Shown piece by piece: positions 47,814 to 57,026 of a stretch of DNA of 64,000 bases. This stretch comes from Diplonema japonicum (lineage: Eukaryota > Euglenozoa > Diplonemea > Diplonemida > Diplonemidae): contig OZ025728.1 of the NCBI GenBank assembly GCA_964019335.1, positions 248,001 through 312,000 of the forward strand. Direction: 5' to 3'. Positions within the stretch are counted from its first letter, which is position 1, and each line of letters starts with the position of its first letter. The notes under the pieces were generated by a model. It did no database searches. It worked only from the letters and a program-made list of their open reading frames with translations, and was not told the origin of the DNA. Position numbers and translations under genes: made by a program.

Positions 47814-48108
47814 CTTATTTCTTTATATTTAGAGATTAAAACAGAACAGGTAGAATGGAAAAAAAAAAGTAAAGGCGCGACCACGTAGTAAAAGAAGGGG
47901 GGGGGGGGGGGCTTCATTTTCAAACAAAAAGTGTTTTGCGATGCATTCTCTTTGTGTAAGAAATGCCTATAAAAAGTCTCTTGGAAAAAAAGGGGGGTGG
48001 TGGTGGGAAACGTTAGCCTTGCTCCGTCTGGTGGTGTGGCTTCGATTTGTTTTTAACTAGCACTTTGATACAGATTTGAGGCGGGGGGGGTTTCCCACAC
48101 ACACACAA

Positions 48109-48173
<65 letters not shown>

Positions 48174-48428
48174 CTGCAGTGTGCGAAAGAATGAGGAGAA
48201 ATGCTATATAGTTTTATTTATTTTCCCCCTCGTTCTGTGCTCCGTTCGTTCTTTTCTCTGGTTTACTTTTTTTTTTTTTTTTTTTTTTCTTCATAAATAC
48301 GGAAAGGGGGTTTAATAGGAGAAAACAAAAAACAAAAAAACAAAGGCTGTGAAACAAAGGGGTTATTTATTTATTTTTTTTTTTTTTTTTTTTTTGGGTC
48401 TGCCTTTTTTTTTATGAAGCGAAAAAAA

Positions 48429-48463
<35 letters not shown>

Positions 48464-48566
48464 ATCTAGCTGGTGGTGATGATTTTTTTTTTCTTCAAAT
48501 TTCTTTTTTTTTTTTTTTTGCTCGTTTAGAGGGGGCAGGGTTGGCAAGAAAAGAGAAATTTTTTTT
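47814..48566. other. Spacer with a CA microsatellite
   Basis: Contains a long (CA)n tract at 48097-48170 and several A/T homopolymers (for example the A-run at 48433-48460). No gene. Confidence 0.8.
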
Positions 48567-50090
48567 TCACAATTTTGCCTGGACCTTCCGTGGTCTCCGC
48601 CACTTTCTAGCAAGCTGATACATCCCCCCGCCTAGAATCTGCCGTTCCGCCTCGGCTTCCAGCTTGTGCGACATGTCAGCGGCACGGTTCCGTCCTTTCT
48701 TCTGGTTTAGAATCGTTCTGTCAAACGCACCGCCTGCTTTGTTTGCAGCCTCGGCGTTGGCACGCACGAGCCAAAGCAAGGGTGAGAAGGGGTTTTCACG
48801 CGATCTCGCCTGTGCAAGGTGCAAAGCCTCAGATGACCCAGACCTGACCAGAGTGTCGAACAACGTAAACGTAAACGTATCCCGCTGGGCAGACGATCCC
48901 CCGATTTTAAAAATCTTCGCCGTCCTTAACTGTTCCGCAGCGGTTGCGAAATCCCCCTCCGCATGGGATTGAAGACCTTTACATATCGGTAGCGCAGCGA
49001 CTTTACAAATCTCGCCGAAATCCGTACCTGCCTCCACCGCGTGCTCCATTGACACCATCACTGTCCTCCGGAGATCGTCATCACCAGCTAAGACCGCACC
49101 AGCAAAAACATGGCAAGCTGTAAACGCCCAGACCTTCGCTTCGTCATGCCCGCCGATTCTCGCCCCGCTGCATAGTATTTTCGCGCGAGGACAGAGTTCA
49201 GACAGCCTTGACGGGTCCATCAGATACACCCTCCATAGTAGGCCGACGGAATCTGACAAAGTGAACGCTGTTGTGGGTGGTGAGGCTGGTTCAATCCCTC
49301 CAAGGTGTCTGTCATAGACAAACATTGCGCGGTTTGGCTTGCTCACGTCCAGATGATTGATTCCGCTGTGCCACCATAAATGCTCGGCTAGTAGTTCGGA
49401 GCGTTGCCAGATCTCCGCCGTGGCGTTGAGATATTGCAAGCCGAGCGCGGGTTTTCCTTCTGCTGTGTATGAATGAACCACAGCGTGAATCGCCCAGGAG
49501 TCCTTCGCACCGCCTTGAAGCGATTTTCTCGCAGCGTTTCTGCATTCTTTTAAGTACCCGCATTCTTGAAGCCCGAAGGCGAGCATTCCTAAAACGTAAG
49601 AGTGCTCTATAACGAATTTTGTGTTCCTCCAGTGGGGCTCGACATATTGAAGAATAGAGAGGTAGGCTTCGGGCTGTCCAAGGATTATCCTTGCGTCACA
49701 TAAAATTCTTAAGGCGAGAAAGTCTAACGGGAATTTTTTGATGGTGAGCTCTGCTTTTGTGATGGCGCTGACCAGGTCGCCCTTGGCCCAGGATCGAACA
49801 CAGCTTAGAAGGCCTTCTTCCCGTTCTGTGTTTGTTCCGTGGATTCTGTACCGTGATATGAGCTCGTCTATCACTGTGATCGATTTCGGTAGTACCTCAG
49901 CGTTTCCTCCCGACAGCCCTAGGAGTACTGCCATGAGCTCTGCTTCAATACTTTTCCGTTTTGTCAAAGCGGGTTTCAGGTACTTCTCGGGGCTAGTGTA
50001 GCTTGCTATGCATGTTAGAGATTTTGCAACCAGCTTGTTGCACTCTTCGTCCCGACATTTTGTGTCGAGCGTCTCTAAGAAGGGCGGCAT
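48567..50090 (-). CDS. TTC38-like tetratricopeptide protein
   Basis: 507 residues from the ATG at 50090. The family signature is clear: RNAARKSLQGGAKDSWAIHAVVHSY, then GLQYLNATAEIWQRSELLAEHLWWHSGINHLD and FVYDRHLGGIEP. This is the HxxAH/WWHxxLxxL pattern of TTC38-type proteins, which are alpha-solenoids of about 470 residues. The N-terminus is tetratricopeptide-like helices (LVSAITKAELTIKKFPLDFLALRIL). The C-terminus is basic (RKWRRPRKVQAKL). The cellular function of TTC38 is poorly known; several bacterial and eukaryotic members exist. A trans-splice-like site lies 65 bases upstream. Confidence 0.85.
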   Translation of the reverse strand: MPPFLETLDTKCRDEECNKLVAKSLTCIASYTSPEKYLKPALTKRKSIEAELMAVLLGLSGGNAEVLPKSITVIDELISRYRIHGTNTEREEGLLSCVRSWAKGDLVSAITKAELTIKKFPLDFLALRILCDARIILGQPEAYLSILQYVEPHWRNTKFVIEHSYVLGMLAFGLQECGYLKECRNAARKSLQGGAKDSWAIHAVVHSYTAEGKPALGLQYLNATAEIWQRSELLAEHLWWHSGINHLDVSKPNRAMFVYDRHLGGIEPASPPTTAFTLSDSVGLLWRVYLMDPSRLSELCPRAKILCSGARIGGHDEAKVWAFTACHVFAGAVLAGDDDLRRTVMVSMEHAVEAGTDFGEICKVAALPICKGLQSHAEGDFATAAEQLRTAKIFKIGGSSAQRDTFTFTLFDTLVRSGSSEALHLAQARSRENPFSPLLWLVRANAEAANKAGGAFDRTILNQKKGRNRAADMSHKLEAEAERQILGGGMYQLARKWRRPRKVQAKL

Positions 50091-50154
50091 TCTTTTTTTT
50101 TTTTTTTTTCTCTTTTTTTTTCCCCCCCCACTCTCACCCCGCCGCCGCTGCCGC

Positions 50155-50190
50155 CTATAGAATTTAGAGAATTTAAAAAAAAAAAAAAAA
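50155..50190 (-). promoter_or_regulatory. Probable spliced-leader acceptor of the TTC38-like gene
   Basis: On the minus strand a T16 tract and AAATTCTCTAAATTCTATAG precede a GC-rich leader and the ATG at 50090. It lies between the stop of the upstream cistron (50206) and the start, as expected for polycistronic processing. Confidence 0.55.
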
Positions 50191-50205
50191 TAATAATAAT
50201 AAAGA

Positions 50206-50778
50206 CTATACATATCTAAGTTGTAAACTGTCAATTTCGTTGTTTATCGCCTGCATTTTGTTATAGATGGTGGTGTTCCGGGCAGAGATGTTTTGGTTCA
50301 TAGCATAGACATGGCGGGCTGCCTCGACGGTGCGGGGTTGGGAAGAGATCTCCACGGGATCTTGTATTTGCGATTGTAGAGACCGGAGTTGTGATTCATA
50401 TCGTGCCAGGGTGGCAGCGCGAGAGGCTCGAAGTGATGGGGACATTGGGGACGATTGGTTTGGTGGTGAGTGAGGTTTTGTCAAGCGTTCCAGCATTGCT
50501 TTTATGTCGTTTAGTTCGCCTGCTTCTGCAAGCTTTGCTTCGCACAGGTTTTTCACTAGTTTTCTGTTGCCTTCGCTCGTTTCCTCGAGCGTGTCGATTT
50601 TGCGGCTCAACGCCTCCCTCTCCACACTCAATTCTCTTATTTCCTCCAGAAGATCCCATGTGTCTTCCTCTTCACAAGCTTCGGGGGCGATTTCACGCTT
50701 GTCCTGCTCGGTAATGTCCAACCGTCTTAGGCACTGCCTGACAATTTGGTCGTTTTCCGCTGAGTCGGGTGCTGTCAT
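50206..50778 (-). CDS. Coiled-coil protein of unknown function
   Basis: 190 residues from the ATG at 50778. Acidic N-terminus, then a helical coiled coil at ~40-105 (LLEEIRELSVEREALSRKID). A Ser/Pro linker (PHSPPNQSSPMSPS) and a second helical stretch to the end (RYESQLRSLQSQIQD, then IYNKMQAINNEIDSLQLRYV) follow. No known family recognised. The two-helix layout with a Pro-rich hinge suggests a cytoskeletal or basal-body component (inference). One exon, no frameshift, stop TAG. Confidence 0.7.
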   Translation of the reverse strand: MTAPDSAENDQIVRQCLRRLDITEQDKREIAPEACEEEDTWDLLEEIRELSVEREALSRKIDTLEETSEGNRKLVKNLCEAKLAEAGELNDIKAMLERLTKPHSPPNQSSPMSPSLRASRAATLARYESQLRSLQSQIQDPVEISSQPRTVEAARHVYAMNQNISARNTTIYNKMQAINNEIDSLQLRYV

Positions 50779-50965
50779 TTTTTTTGTTTTTGTTTTGTTG
50801 TTCTCCTCCTTTTTTTTTTTTTTTTATTTGAACGGGGTGGGGTAGTAGAGACAAAAAAAAAATATATATATATAACTTTATATAATTGTGGAACCGGTTT
50901 GGTGGGGTTAAAAAAAAAAAAAAAAAAGACGATGAGGGAAGAAAAAAAAAATATCCGATGGACAC

Positions 50966-51000
<35 letters not shown>

Positions 51001-51059
51001 CCGGCCACCACCCTAAAAACTTTTTTTTGTTGACACTCTTTTTTTTCCTTCCAATTCTT

Positions 51060-51653
51060 TTACCAATTGTTGATTCCATCATCGAAGTCGTCAATCCACC
51101 TGCCCACTGGGTCGCCCATTGCTTTTTCTAAGATTTCACTGATACCGGGCTTCATGGGGTCTGACGGGGGGGAGGGAGGAGGGCTGCTCGGGGGTCTGGG
51201 GGCTTCGTCAGCCGACTCTTCTTCGTACCTCCGCGCTGGCGCCCTCGGTTCCCAGGAGTCACTATTGTGATTGCGTTGCCCTTTGTAACCACCCTTCTTG
51301 CCGCCCTTTCCACCTTTTTTGCCCCACGATTGCCCCTTAGCGCTGCTATGGCGTTCGGCTGTGGTGGGATTTTTTTTTTTTTTTTTTCTTTTACCCCTCC
51401 TGCCATACTGTGTCTCTTGCTTCTTTGCGCAATGCGGTGCATCTCACGCTTTATGTATTCATTCTCCTTTTTTTTTTTTTTTTTTTTTTTCCCTTTAAAA
51501 AACATAGCCATACATCATTAATCCTATTTATCTTGAAAAACAGCCCTTTAGAAGTATAAGCAAGCTGCCCAGCTTCTTTTGTACTCGATTTCAATTTGGA
51601 AGAAATATCTTGTTTCGCTTTTTTGAACTCCTCTGTGTCCGTTTTGGCTTGTT

Positions 51654-51686
<33 letters not shown>

Positions 51687-54486
51687 AAAAAAAAAAAAAA
51701 TCGATAAAGTTTCAGTGTGCATGGGGTGCTCACTGTTCAAGAAGAAATTCACACTAATCGGTCACCGTTCTGCGGTTGCTGTCTGGTGCCTGCGGTGGCT
51801 GTTTGTCGCGATGAGATGGACGGCATCTGGGCGAGGAACATTACATGGAGTCGTGCTAGGTAAGGGGCTGTTTGGCTCGAGGAGAAGAGTGGTCTCCTGT
51901 TGTAGCCGTGTGCCGTCGGGCCCCCAAGATGTCTCAAGGTATGCACCCTCGACTTAGCTTTGGCAGGGAAAGCAGTGCGTCCCCCTTTCTCTGCACTCTT
52001 CTGGACGCGACCCAAGAGATATCGCATTCTATTGGCTTTCTCCGTGAGGAAGTCCTGGTCGTCAAGCGGGCCTATGAGCGACCGGCGGGTGGTCTTGCTC
52101 TTACCTACGTACCATCGCAGGCCTCTTAGCCATTTGAGGACGCTCTTCAAGTGGAACATCAGGATCAAGCCCGACGCTCCATTCGATTTCAGAAACGCCT
52201 CTGTTGGAACATCATGTTGTCTCCCAGTTTTAACCTCATCCCACGGGTTGCAGGTGAGTAGCCTCGCACTCCTCTCCGCCGCCTTGGCGTCACGCTCTGT
52301 CATGACATTCACTAAATACGTCTGGATCATCCTCGCCCGTTTCTTAGCATCCTCATCTGCTCCCCTCGGAATGATTCCATGCAGGCTGTAGCTGCGGGCA
52401 GGCCATCACGCACCACTCCCAGCCCCCTGTACATCGCCGCCTCACGGATTCTTCCTGTGATCGCACACTCCCACAAAGCATGCTCTGTCATCTCTGTCGT
52501 CGACTTGCATCGGTAGTCGCAGACGTCACACGCCAAATCTGGTTTCTCCACCTCTGGACCGTCTAGCTTCTTCCCCCACACAATCGGATGCACAGTAAAC
52601 ACCGCACCACTAATGACCCGTCTCATCCTAAAGGCGATCAGGGGCTTCCTCGCCTGGAGGCTCTTCCACCAACCGTTCGTGGACGGACACGCTCCGGTCT
52701 CCATTCCAGCAAAAGATGTCCTCCTCTTTATCAATTCCTTCGCGATCGCAGGCCTGATCACCTGCCTTACCGTATGTGGCACATTCGCTTCCCCTCGCAA
52801 GGCGACGATAAAGGACCACTCCTTGCCCAGCAGTGGGAGCCATCTCCTCAGCAGACTACCTACCGGACCCACCGTCTTGCAATTGTCGTGGTCTTGATAG
52901 GTCGCTCTCCGCATCCTGAGTCTCGACAGGTAATGTCGGCTCACCGTCCCGTGATGTCACGTGCAGCCGTCTACATTGCTTTCCACGACCCTCGTTGGTG
53001 TCTAGCAACACTTCGGCTACGACACCCTTGAAACAGGGGAGCCGCTCCCACGACACAACAGTCGCGCCCTTTGCGTGCTTTAGCCACATCCCTGCCAGCC
53101 TCTCGTCCCCCCGCGGAACGAGGAACACCGCGCGCTCCGGCTGCGTGTCCGCCCCCATCCACTCCCTAACGTGGACGGGCCACTCTTCTTCAGCGAGGCA
53201 GGCTTGCATCTCCTTGCGCACCTCCCTCGCGTTCTGCTTCCCGTTCTTCCCCTTAGCATCCACGCTGCGCAGGGGGAGCGGCACCTTTATCGGAGGGGTG
53301 TACCTCCCGGCCCGTGGCAGCGTCGCCCCTTCCTCCCTCTTCACGTACACGAAGTGATGTACGTACCCTAGCCACACCGGTTCAAGACCCGGCACCACCT
53401 CGTTCTTCGCCGGTTCGAACCGGCTTAGGGTGAGGGCACCCTCGCGCACTGCAAAGACGTAGATGGGACGTCCCATCTCCCCGGCCAGCGTGCTGACCAC
53501 CAGCCTGTCCGCCCACGTTCCTACCAGAGCCTGAACCTTCTGGTATTCCGCCCACATGGCCGCCTTCTGCTCGTCCTCCGCCATCATGAAGACCGCATAG
53601 TCTTCCACGGCCAGCCTCGCCGTCACCACCTGCCGTAGTGCTTCCGCCCCATCTCTCGCACCGTGCAGGGAGTACGAAACGCATTCGTAGAAACATTCCC
53701 CGCTCGTCCTGGACACGTCCTGCGCCCGCCATCCATCACCCAGCCTACTGCTCAGGTCCTCAACCGCTTCCACCGTTCCTTGCCTGGTGGATTTGCCAGG
53801 CCCCCCTTTTGAGGGGAGGGCCTGCCCGGGAACCGCCGACGAGGAGGCTCCACCACGGCACTTCTTCTTCGGTGGCATCTTCTGTCTTCGCGACTTGATA
53901 TTATAAAACCCGAAACCCAGTGTTCCCTGGTATTCCAAAAAAAAAAAAAAAAAATGAAAAATACCATTTGTTGCTGGGCCACCTCCGCGTGTTCCTTGAT
54001 TTTTTGCAGTTGTGCCTCACCCTCGACAAGCTGTTCCTTGCTCAGCTTGATTCTTTCCTTGACGATAATGCCCCTCTGGCTGTACTTTGCTATCCGTTCT
54101 TGCAGCGTCTTTGTGAGCTCTTTCTGTTCAGAATATTTTTCTGTAAGTCGTTCCATTTCCCTTTCCAACTTCTCGCATTCTTCTTCTCGTGAATTCTCAA
54201 ATCCCTCCATCTCCGACTTGCACACGTCCCTCCTGACTTTGCTTTTTTCGTACATTTTTTGCACGTTTTTCAGCTCCTTTAGTAACTCATCGTCGGCGAC
54301 AACCACCTTTGCCGTTTCTTTAACTGTTTTCACGGACTTCGCTTTCTTTCCCGTCTTTGCATTCATGGCCAATGGGTCCCATGAGTCGTTCTTGCGCTCC
54401 ATCACCATCAGCGCGTAGATTAAGTACATGACCCACCCAGTGTTTGTCAAGAGCACAAGGCCCCAGATGAAGTCACCACCATCCAT
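51060..54486 (-). CDS. Four-exon membrane-anchored coiled-coil protein (intron 1 hosts a retrotransposon)
   Basis: Exons 54486-53965, 51654-51514, 51466-51409 and 51358-51060 join in frame to 339 residues. The N-terminus has one membrane span (FIWGLVLLTNTGWVMYLIYALMV). Residues ~60-240 are a long charged coiled coil that continues smoothly across the exon 1-2 junction (EHAEVAQQQM then EQAKTDTEEF). The C-terminus is Gly/Lys-rich (GKKGGKGGKKGG), Pro-rich and ends GRWIDDFDDGINNW. Introns 2 and 3 (47 and 50 nt) start GTATGG. Intron 1 (51655-53964) starts GTATTTTTC and ends (A)nG-AG-like beside a retrotransposon tail. The proposed 3' splice choices are fixed only by frame. No family recognised. 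Confidence 0.7.
51749..52944 (-). pseudogene. C-terminal RT-protein fragment of the OTU retrotransposon
   Basis: Two frames (52944-52327 and 52330-51749) encode a region homologous to LINE A and LINE B. It reads FRMRRVISGAVFTVHPI, then a CDVCDYRCKSTTEMTEHALWEC finger, then ATACMESFRGEQMR, then a basic tail with LLTCNPWDEVKTG and FLKSNGASGLILMFHL. RT catalytic motifs are absent, so this is only the 3' end of the polyprotein. A frame change lies near 52330. Confidence 0.75.
52920..53878 (-). pseudogene. OTU-family cysteine protease domain of the retrotransposon
   Basis: From MPPKKKCRGG (ATG 53878). After a Ser/Gly/Pro leader, residues ~50-182 form an OTU domain. The catalytic Cys62 lies in SGECFYECVSYSLHG, followed by ALRQVVTARLAVEDY, the WADRLVVSTLAGEMGRPIYVF segment, and the His in GYVHHFVYVK (174/175). 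OTU enzymes remove ubiquitin or related modifiers. The domain is complete at the motif level, but the protein runs out of the correct frame where the RT should begin, so the element is defective. Some non-LTR elements are known to carry OTU domains. Confidence 0.75.
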
Positions 54487-54533
54487 CCTCCCCAGGGTGC
54501 TTCCTTTTTAAAAAAAAATTTTTTTTTTTGGGG

Positions 54534-54568
<35 letters not shown>

Positions 54569-54610
54569 ACTCAAAATTCAAGTTATGTGTCCCGTGGGTC
54601 CCCTTTTTTT

Positions 54611-55378
54611 TTATACAGAATTGCTGATCAGCTTGAAGAAGAAACTCGCGACACCCACCACCGCGAAGAAAACAGTGGATACAACCAACTGCCGGTATAG
54701 GGTCCGCGACCTCTTGAAATACTTCGGTGTAAAGTTCCCGTTGAACTTTCCGATGATGAACAGCGACAAGTAAACGAGGAATGTGTTGATCGCGAAGGCG
54801 ACGCTGGAGGGCCATTGAGGGATCCAAGGGAGGACAGACACGAAGGATCCGAGGGAGAAGTAGAAGAGGGAAGACAAACTGACTTTTATAGGGCTTATTT
54901 TGGGTTTATCCAGATCCAATCCCAACTCCACCTTGGAGTGGAGTCGAAGTGGATCACGTTTACAGTCTTCGTTGATGAGTGAGATGGTGGTATCGCTGAG
55001 GAAGCCCCATTCTGTGAGGAGCTTAGTCATGTGGGCTTCTTCTTCTTCGTAATGAGACATGAGATGTTCCTTCTCTGTGTTGAGTTCCCTGTCGTCGGCC
55101 TCATTCTGAAGGGTGGTTGATGCCCAGTCGTTGCCCGCCTTTGCACACCCCTGCGCGATGCAGCTGATGAAACACAGCAAGAAAACCCAGTTGCTGTTCC
55201 CCCCTGTTATGACCACAACACCGAGCATCGTGCAGTAGTTGCAGATGAGCCCGTCGGTGATCCCAAACACCAGGTCCCTCCACTTCCCTGTGTCGTATAC
55301 TGTGTGTTCATCCTGCCACGGCGACCCGGGCGGCTTGTTCACTTCATCTCCGAATGTGTCATAATGGTGGTGCCCCAT
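54611..55378 (-). CDS. VIT1/CCC1-like iron/manganese transporter
   Basis: 255 residues. The signature of the VIT1/CCC1 family lies in the first membrane segment (WRDLVFGITDGLICNYCTMLGVV, with the Asp-Gly pair). It is followed by a second span and a long acidic loop with many Glu/His residues (DDRELNTEKEHLMSHYEEEEAHM) that resembles the metal-binding region of these carriers. Three further membrane spans follow (FYFSLGSFVSVLPWIPQW, AFAINTFLVYLSLFIIG, LVVSTVFFAVVGVASFFF). The N-terminus is His-rich (MGHHHYDTFGD). Members move Fe2+ or Mn2+ into vacuoles or similar compartments; substrate here is inferred. The end NSV then TAA sits in GTATAA, which also resembles a donor, but no downstream exon is visible. 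Confidence 0.85.
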   Translation of the reverse strand: MGHHHYDTFGDEVNKPPGSPWQDEHTVYDTGKWRDLVFGITDGLICNYCTMLGVVVITGGNSNWVFLLCFISCIAQGCAKAGNDWASTTLQNEADDRELNTEKEHLMSHYEEEEAHMTKLLTEWGFLSDTTISLINEDCKRDPLRLHSKVELGLDLDKPKISPIKVSLSSLFYFSLGSFVSVLPWIPQWPSSVAFAINTFLVYLSLFIIGKFNGNFTPKYFKRSRTLYRQLVVSTVFFAVVGVASFFFKLISNSV

Positions 55379-55441
55379 TTTTTTTTTTTTTTTTTTTCCC
55401 CACCCTCACCTTTTTTTTTTTTTTTTTTAGTTACTGTAGCG

Positions 55442-55473
<32 letters not shown>

Positions 55474-55525
55474 TTAGGGGGAGAAAAAAAAAATCGGAAG
55501 ATTTTTTTTTTTTTTTTTTTTTTTT

Positions 55526-56932
55526 TTACGAACTCACCTCTGTCGCCCTCCGTCTCAGTCTTTCCTGTACCCGTTCGAAAAGCCTCTTCTCGCACAGGTG
55601 CTCCGTCATGTTCAGTGTTCTTAAGGACGTGTTGCACTGCAGCCCTTCTGAGATGCTCTGCAACGTGACGTCGGGAACGGGCACACGCTCAAGATCAAGA
55701 CTCAGAAGGGCCGTGTTCGCCTTTAAAAAATCAGCCAGCCGTACCGGGTTCGGGCTGGGCGACGACAACGGATGATTAAGCGCCACCCCAGACAGGTTCA
55801 ACACAGCAAGCGTCTGATTGTCCGACAACACGGAAAAAAGAATATGCAGAGCCTCCGGTGAAAGCCCTGTATTATCAGAAATGTCCAAGGATGTCAGTGT
55901 GTGGCACGACTGCACACCGTCGGTTAAAAGCGAGAGGCCTTTATCTGTAATACCGGTGTTGGAAAGTCTCAGGGTAGCCAGCGTTCCTGATGTTTTAAGA
56001 ACGTCTCCAAGACCCCCAACAGCCTTCTGAAGAGGATTGCACGAGAAGCTTATATTTGTTAAATTCAAACTTTTTCCGATAATCTTGAGCATTTCGTCAA
56101 AGCGTGCACCTGGGGTGATACCGTTGTCCTGTAGCTCCAAGCACGTAACACCGTTGCAGATAAATTGCGGGTCAAAGGAAGCTACGACCGTTAGGGCTCC
56201 CTTGTCGCGAAGACCCATACTGTTTAAGATCAAGGATTTTAATGTGGGGCAATTCCTTATAGACGAAGCTAGCTTAGCCACGCCACTGATATCAGTCTCG
56301 CCGAGAAGGTTCCCCGTGAGGTTGAGCTGGGTCACGTTCTGCAGCTCATATGACGATAGCATTTTGAACAGTACCCTCGTTGCTTGTTTCTCTGAGTGCC
56401 GGACGTGGAGTTTTGACACTTCCGTTGTTGCTACCTTCTTCAGCACACCTGTGAAGGCTTCTATATGGAGCGGGTTGCGTATATTAACTAGTCCCGGGGT
56501 CTCGGAGAGTTCCTGTTGTACCATATCGTTGCACCATGAAGCGAGGTCGGAAAGAGAGTGGGATTGCAAGCACCCGTCTGCCGTGCATGTTCCTTCGATG
56601 AACTCGCTGCATAGGACGGTCGGGTCTTCCTGGCTGGTGTTCTGCATGAGTTCCAGTTCTTTTTGTTTGGTGGCGATCACCTTCCCCAGCTCGTCAAGCA
56701 CGCCACCTGGGGTGAACCGGAGGACCATGCCCTCCCTGCTGGATCCGTGTTGTGATAGGATTTTGTCCAGGACCTCGACCTTGGCTCTCAACAGGTCGGA
56801 GAGTGTGGGCTTCGGGCCTAGGACTAAATCGTGGTTCTTCGCCTCCGTGCGTTGTAGGAGCGAGTCGAGCGAAATGGTGCTGACGCCTTCCACGACTTCC
56901 CCCGGCACGTTTTTGAGGCTGTTCACATACAT
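55526..56932 (-). CDS. CCCH-like finger plus leucine-rich-repeat protein
   Basis: 468 residues. The N-terminal helical region (to ~100) is followed by CSEFIEGTCTADGCLQSH (CX7CX4CX3H), a CCCH-like finger. Residues ~195-440 are about eight LRRs of the RNI type (VTQLNLTGNLLGE, LKSLILNSMGLRDKG, VTCLELQDNGITPG, LATLRLSNTGITDKG, LTSLDISDNTGLSPE, LAVLNLSGVAL, LLSLDLERVPV). Combining a nucleic-acid-type finger with an LRR is unusual. The C-terminal codons GAG-GTGAGT-TCG-TAA overlap a perfect splice donor. Splicing to the next AG (near 55434) would give a stop immediately, so the protein end is uncertain by three residues. Confidence 0.75.
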   Translation of the reverse strand: MYVNSLKNVPGEVVEGVSTISLDSLLQRTEAKNHDLVLGPKPTLSDLLRAKVEVLDKILSQHGSSREGMVLRFTPGGVLDELGKVIATKQKELELMQNTSQEDPTVLCSEFIEGTCTADGCLQSHSLSDLASWCNDMVQQELSETPGLVNIRNPLHIEAFTGVLKKVATTEVSKLHVRHSEKQATRVLFKMLSSYELQNVTQLNLTGNLLGETDISGVAKLASSIRNCPTLKSLILNSMGLRDKGALTVVASFDPQFICNGVTCLELQDNGITPGARFDEMLKIIGKSLNLTNISFSCNPLQKAVGGLGDVLKTSGTLATLRLSNTGITDKGLSLLTDGVQSCHTLTSLDISDNTGLSPEALHILFSVLSDNQTLAVLNLSGVALNHPLSSPSPNPVRLADFLKANTALLSLDLERVPVPDVTLQSISEGLQCNTSLRTLNMTEHLCEKRLFERVQERLRRRATEVSS

Positions 56933-57026
56933 TTCTTTTTTTTTTTTTTTGCCTCCGCCTTTACAAGAAAAAAAATGTACAAAAAAACGAGGGGGGGGGG
57001 GGGGAATTTAAAACGTTGTTCTCTCC

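Larger units (their letters stand above)
51656..53938 (-). mobile_element. Internally deleted non-LTR retrotransposon with an OTU-protease frame
   Basis: Lies entirely within intron 1 of the 51060-54486 gene, in the same orientation. The 5' portion encodes an OTU domain (52920-53878). The 3' portion encodes the C-terminal region typical of LINE A/B (51749-52944). The RT core between them is missing, and the frames shift at the join near 52920. The 3' end is followed by a ~30-base poly(A) tail on the sense strand (T-run 51656-51685). Its terminal 40 bp recurs alone at 17449-17488. Confidence 0.8.

Noticed and set aside
48097-48170. (CA)n tract as a regulatory element
   Set aside because: An ordinary microsatellite; nothing nearby supports a function.
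50693-51094. Minus-strand frame of 133 residues over homopolymers
   Set aside because: Mostly Lys/Phe runs from A and T tracts; the true gene here ends at 51060 in another frame.
51152-51442. Frame PNAIAALRGNRG... as the end of the coiled-coil gene
   Set aside because: It arises with the same acceptor but the wrong exon-3 donor. The GTATGG donor at 51408 gives a natural Gly/Lys-rich then acidic C-terminus.
54611-55378. VIT-like gene continuing past its TAA through a GTATAA donor
   Set aside because: No downstream exon in frame before the next start; the family C-terminus is complete at this stop.
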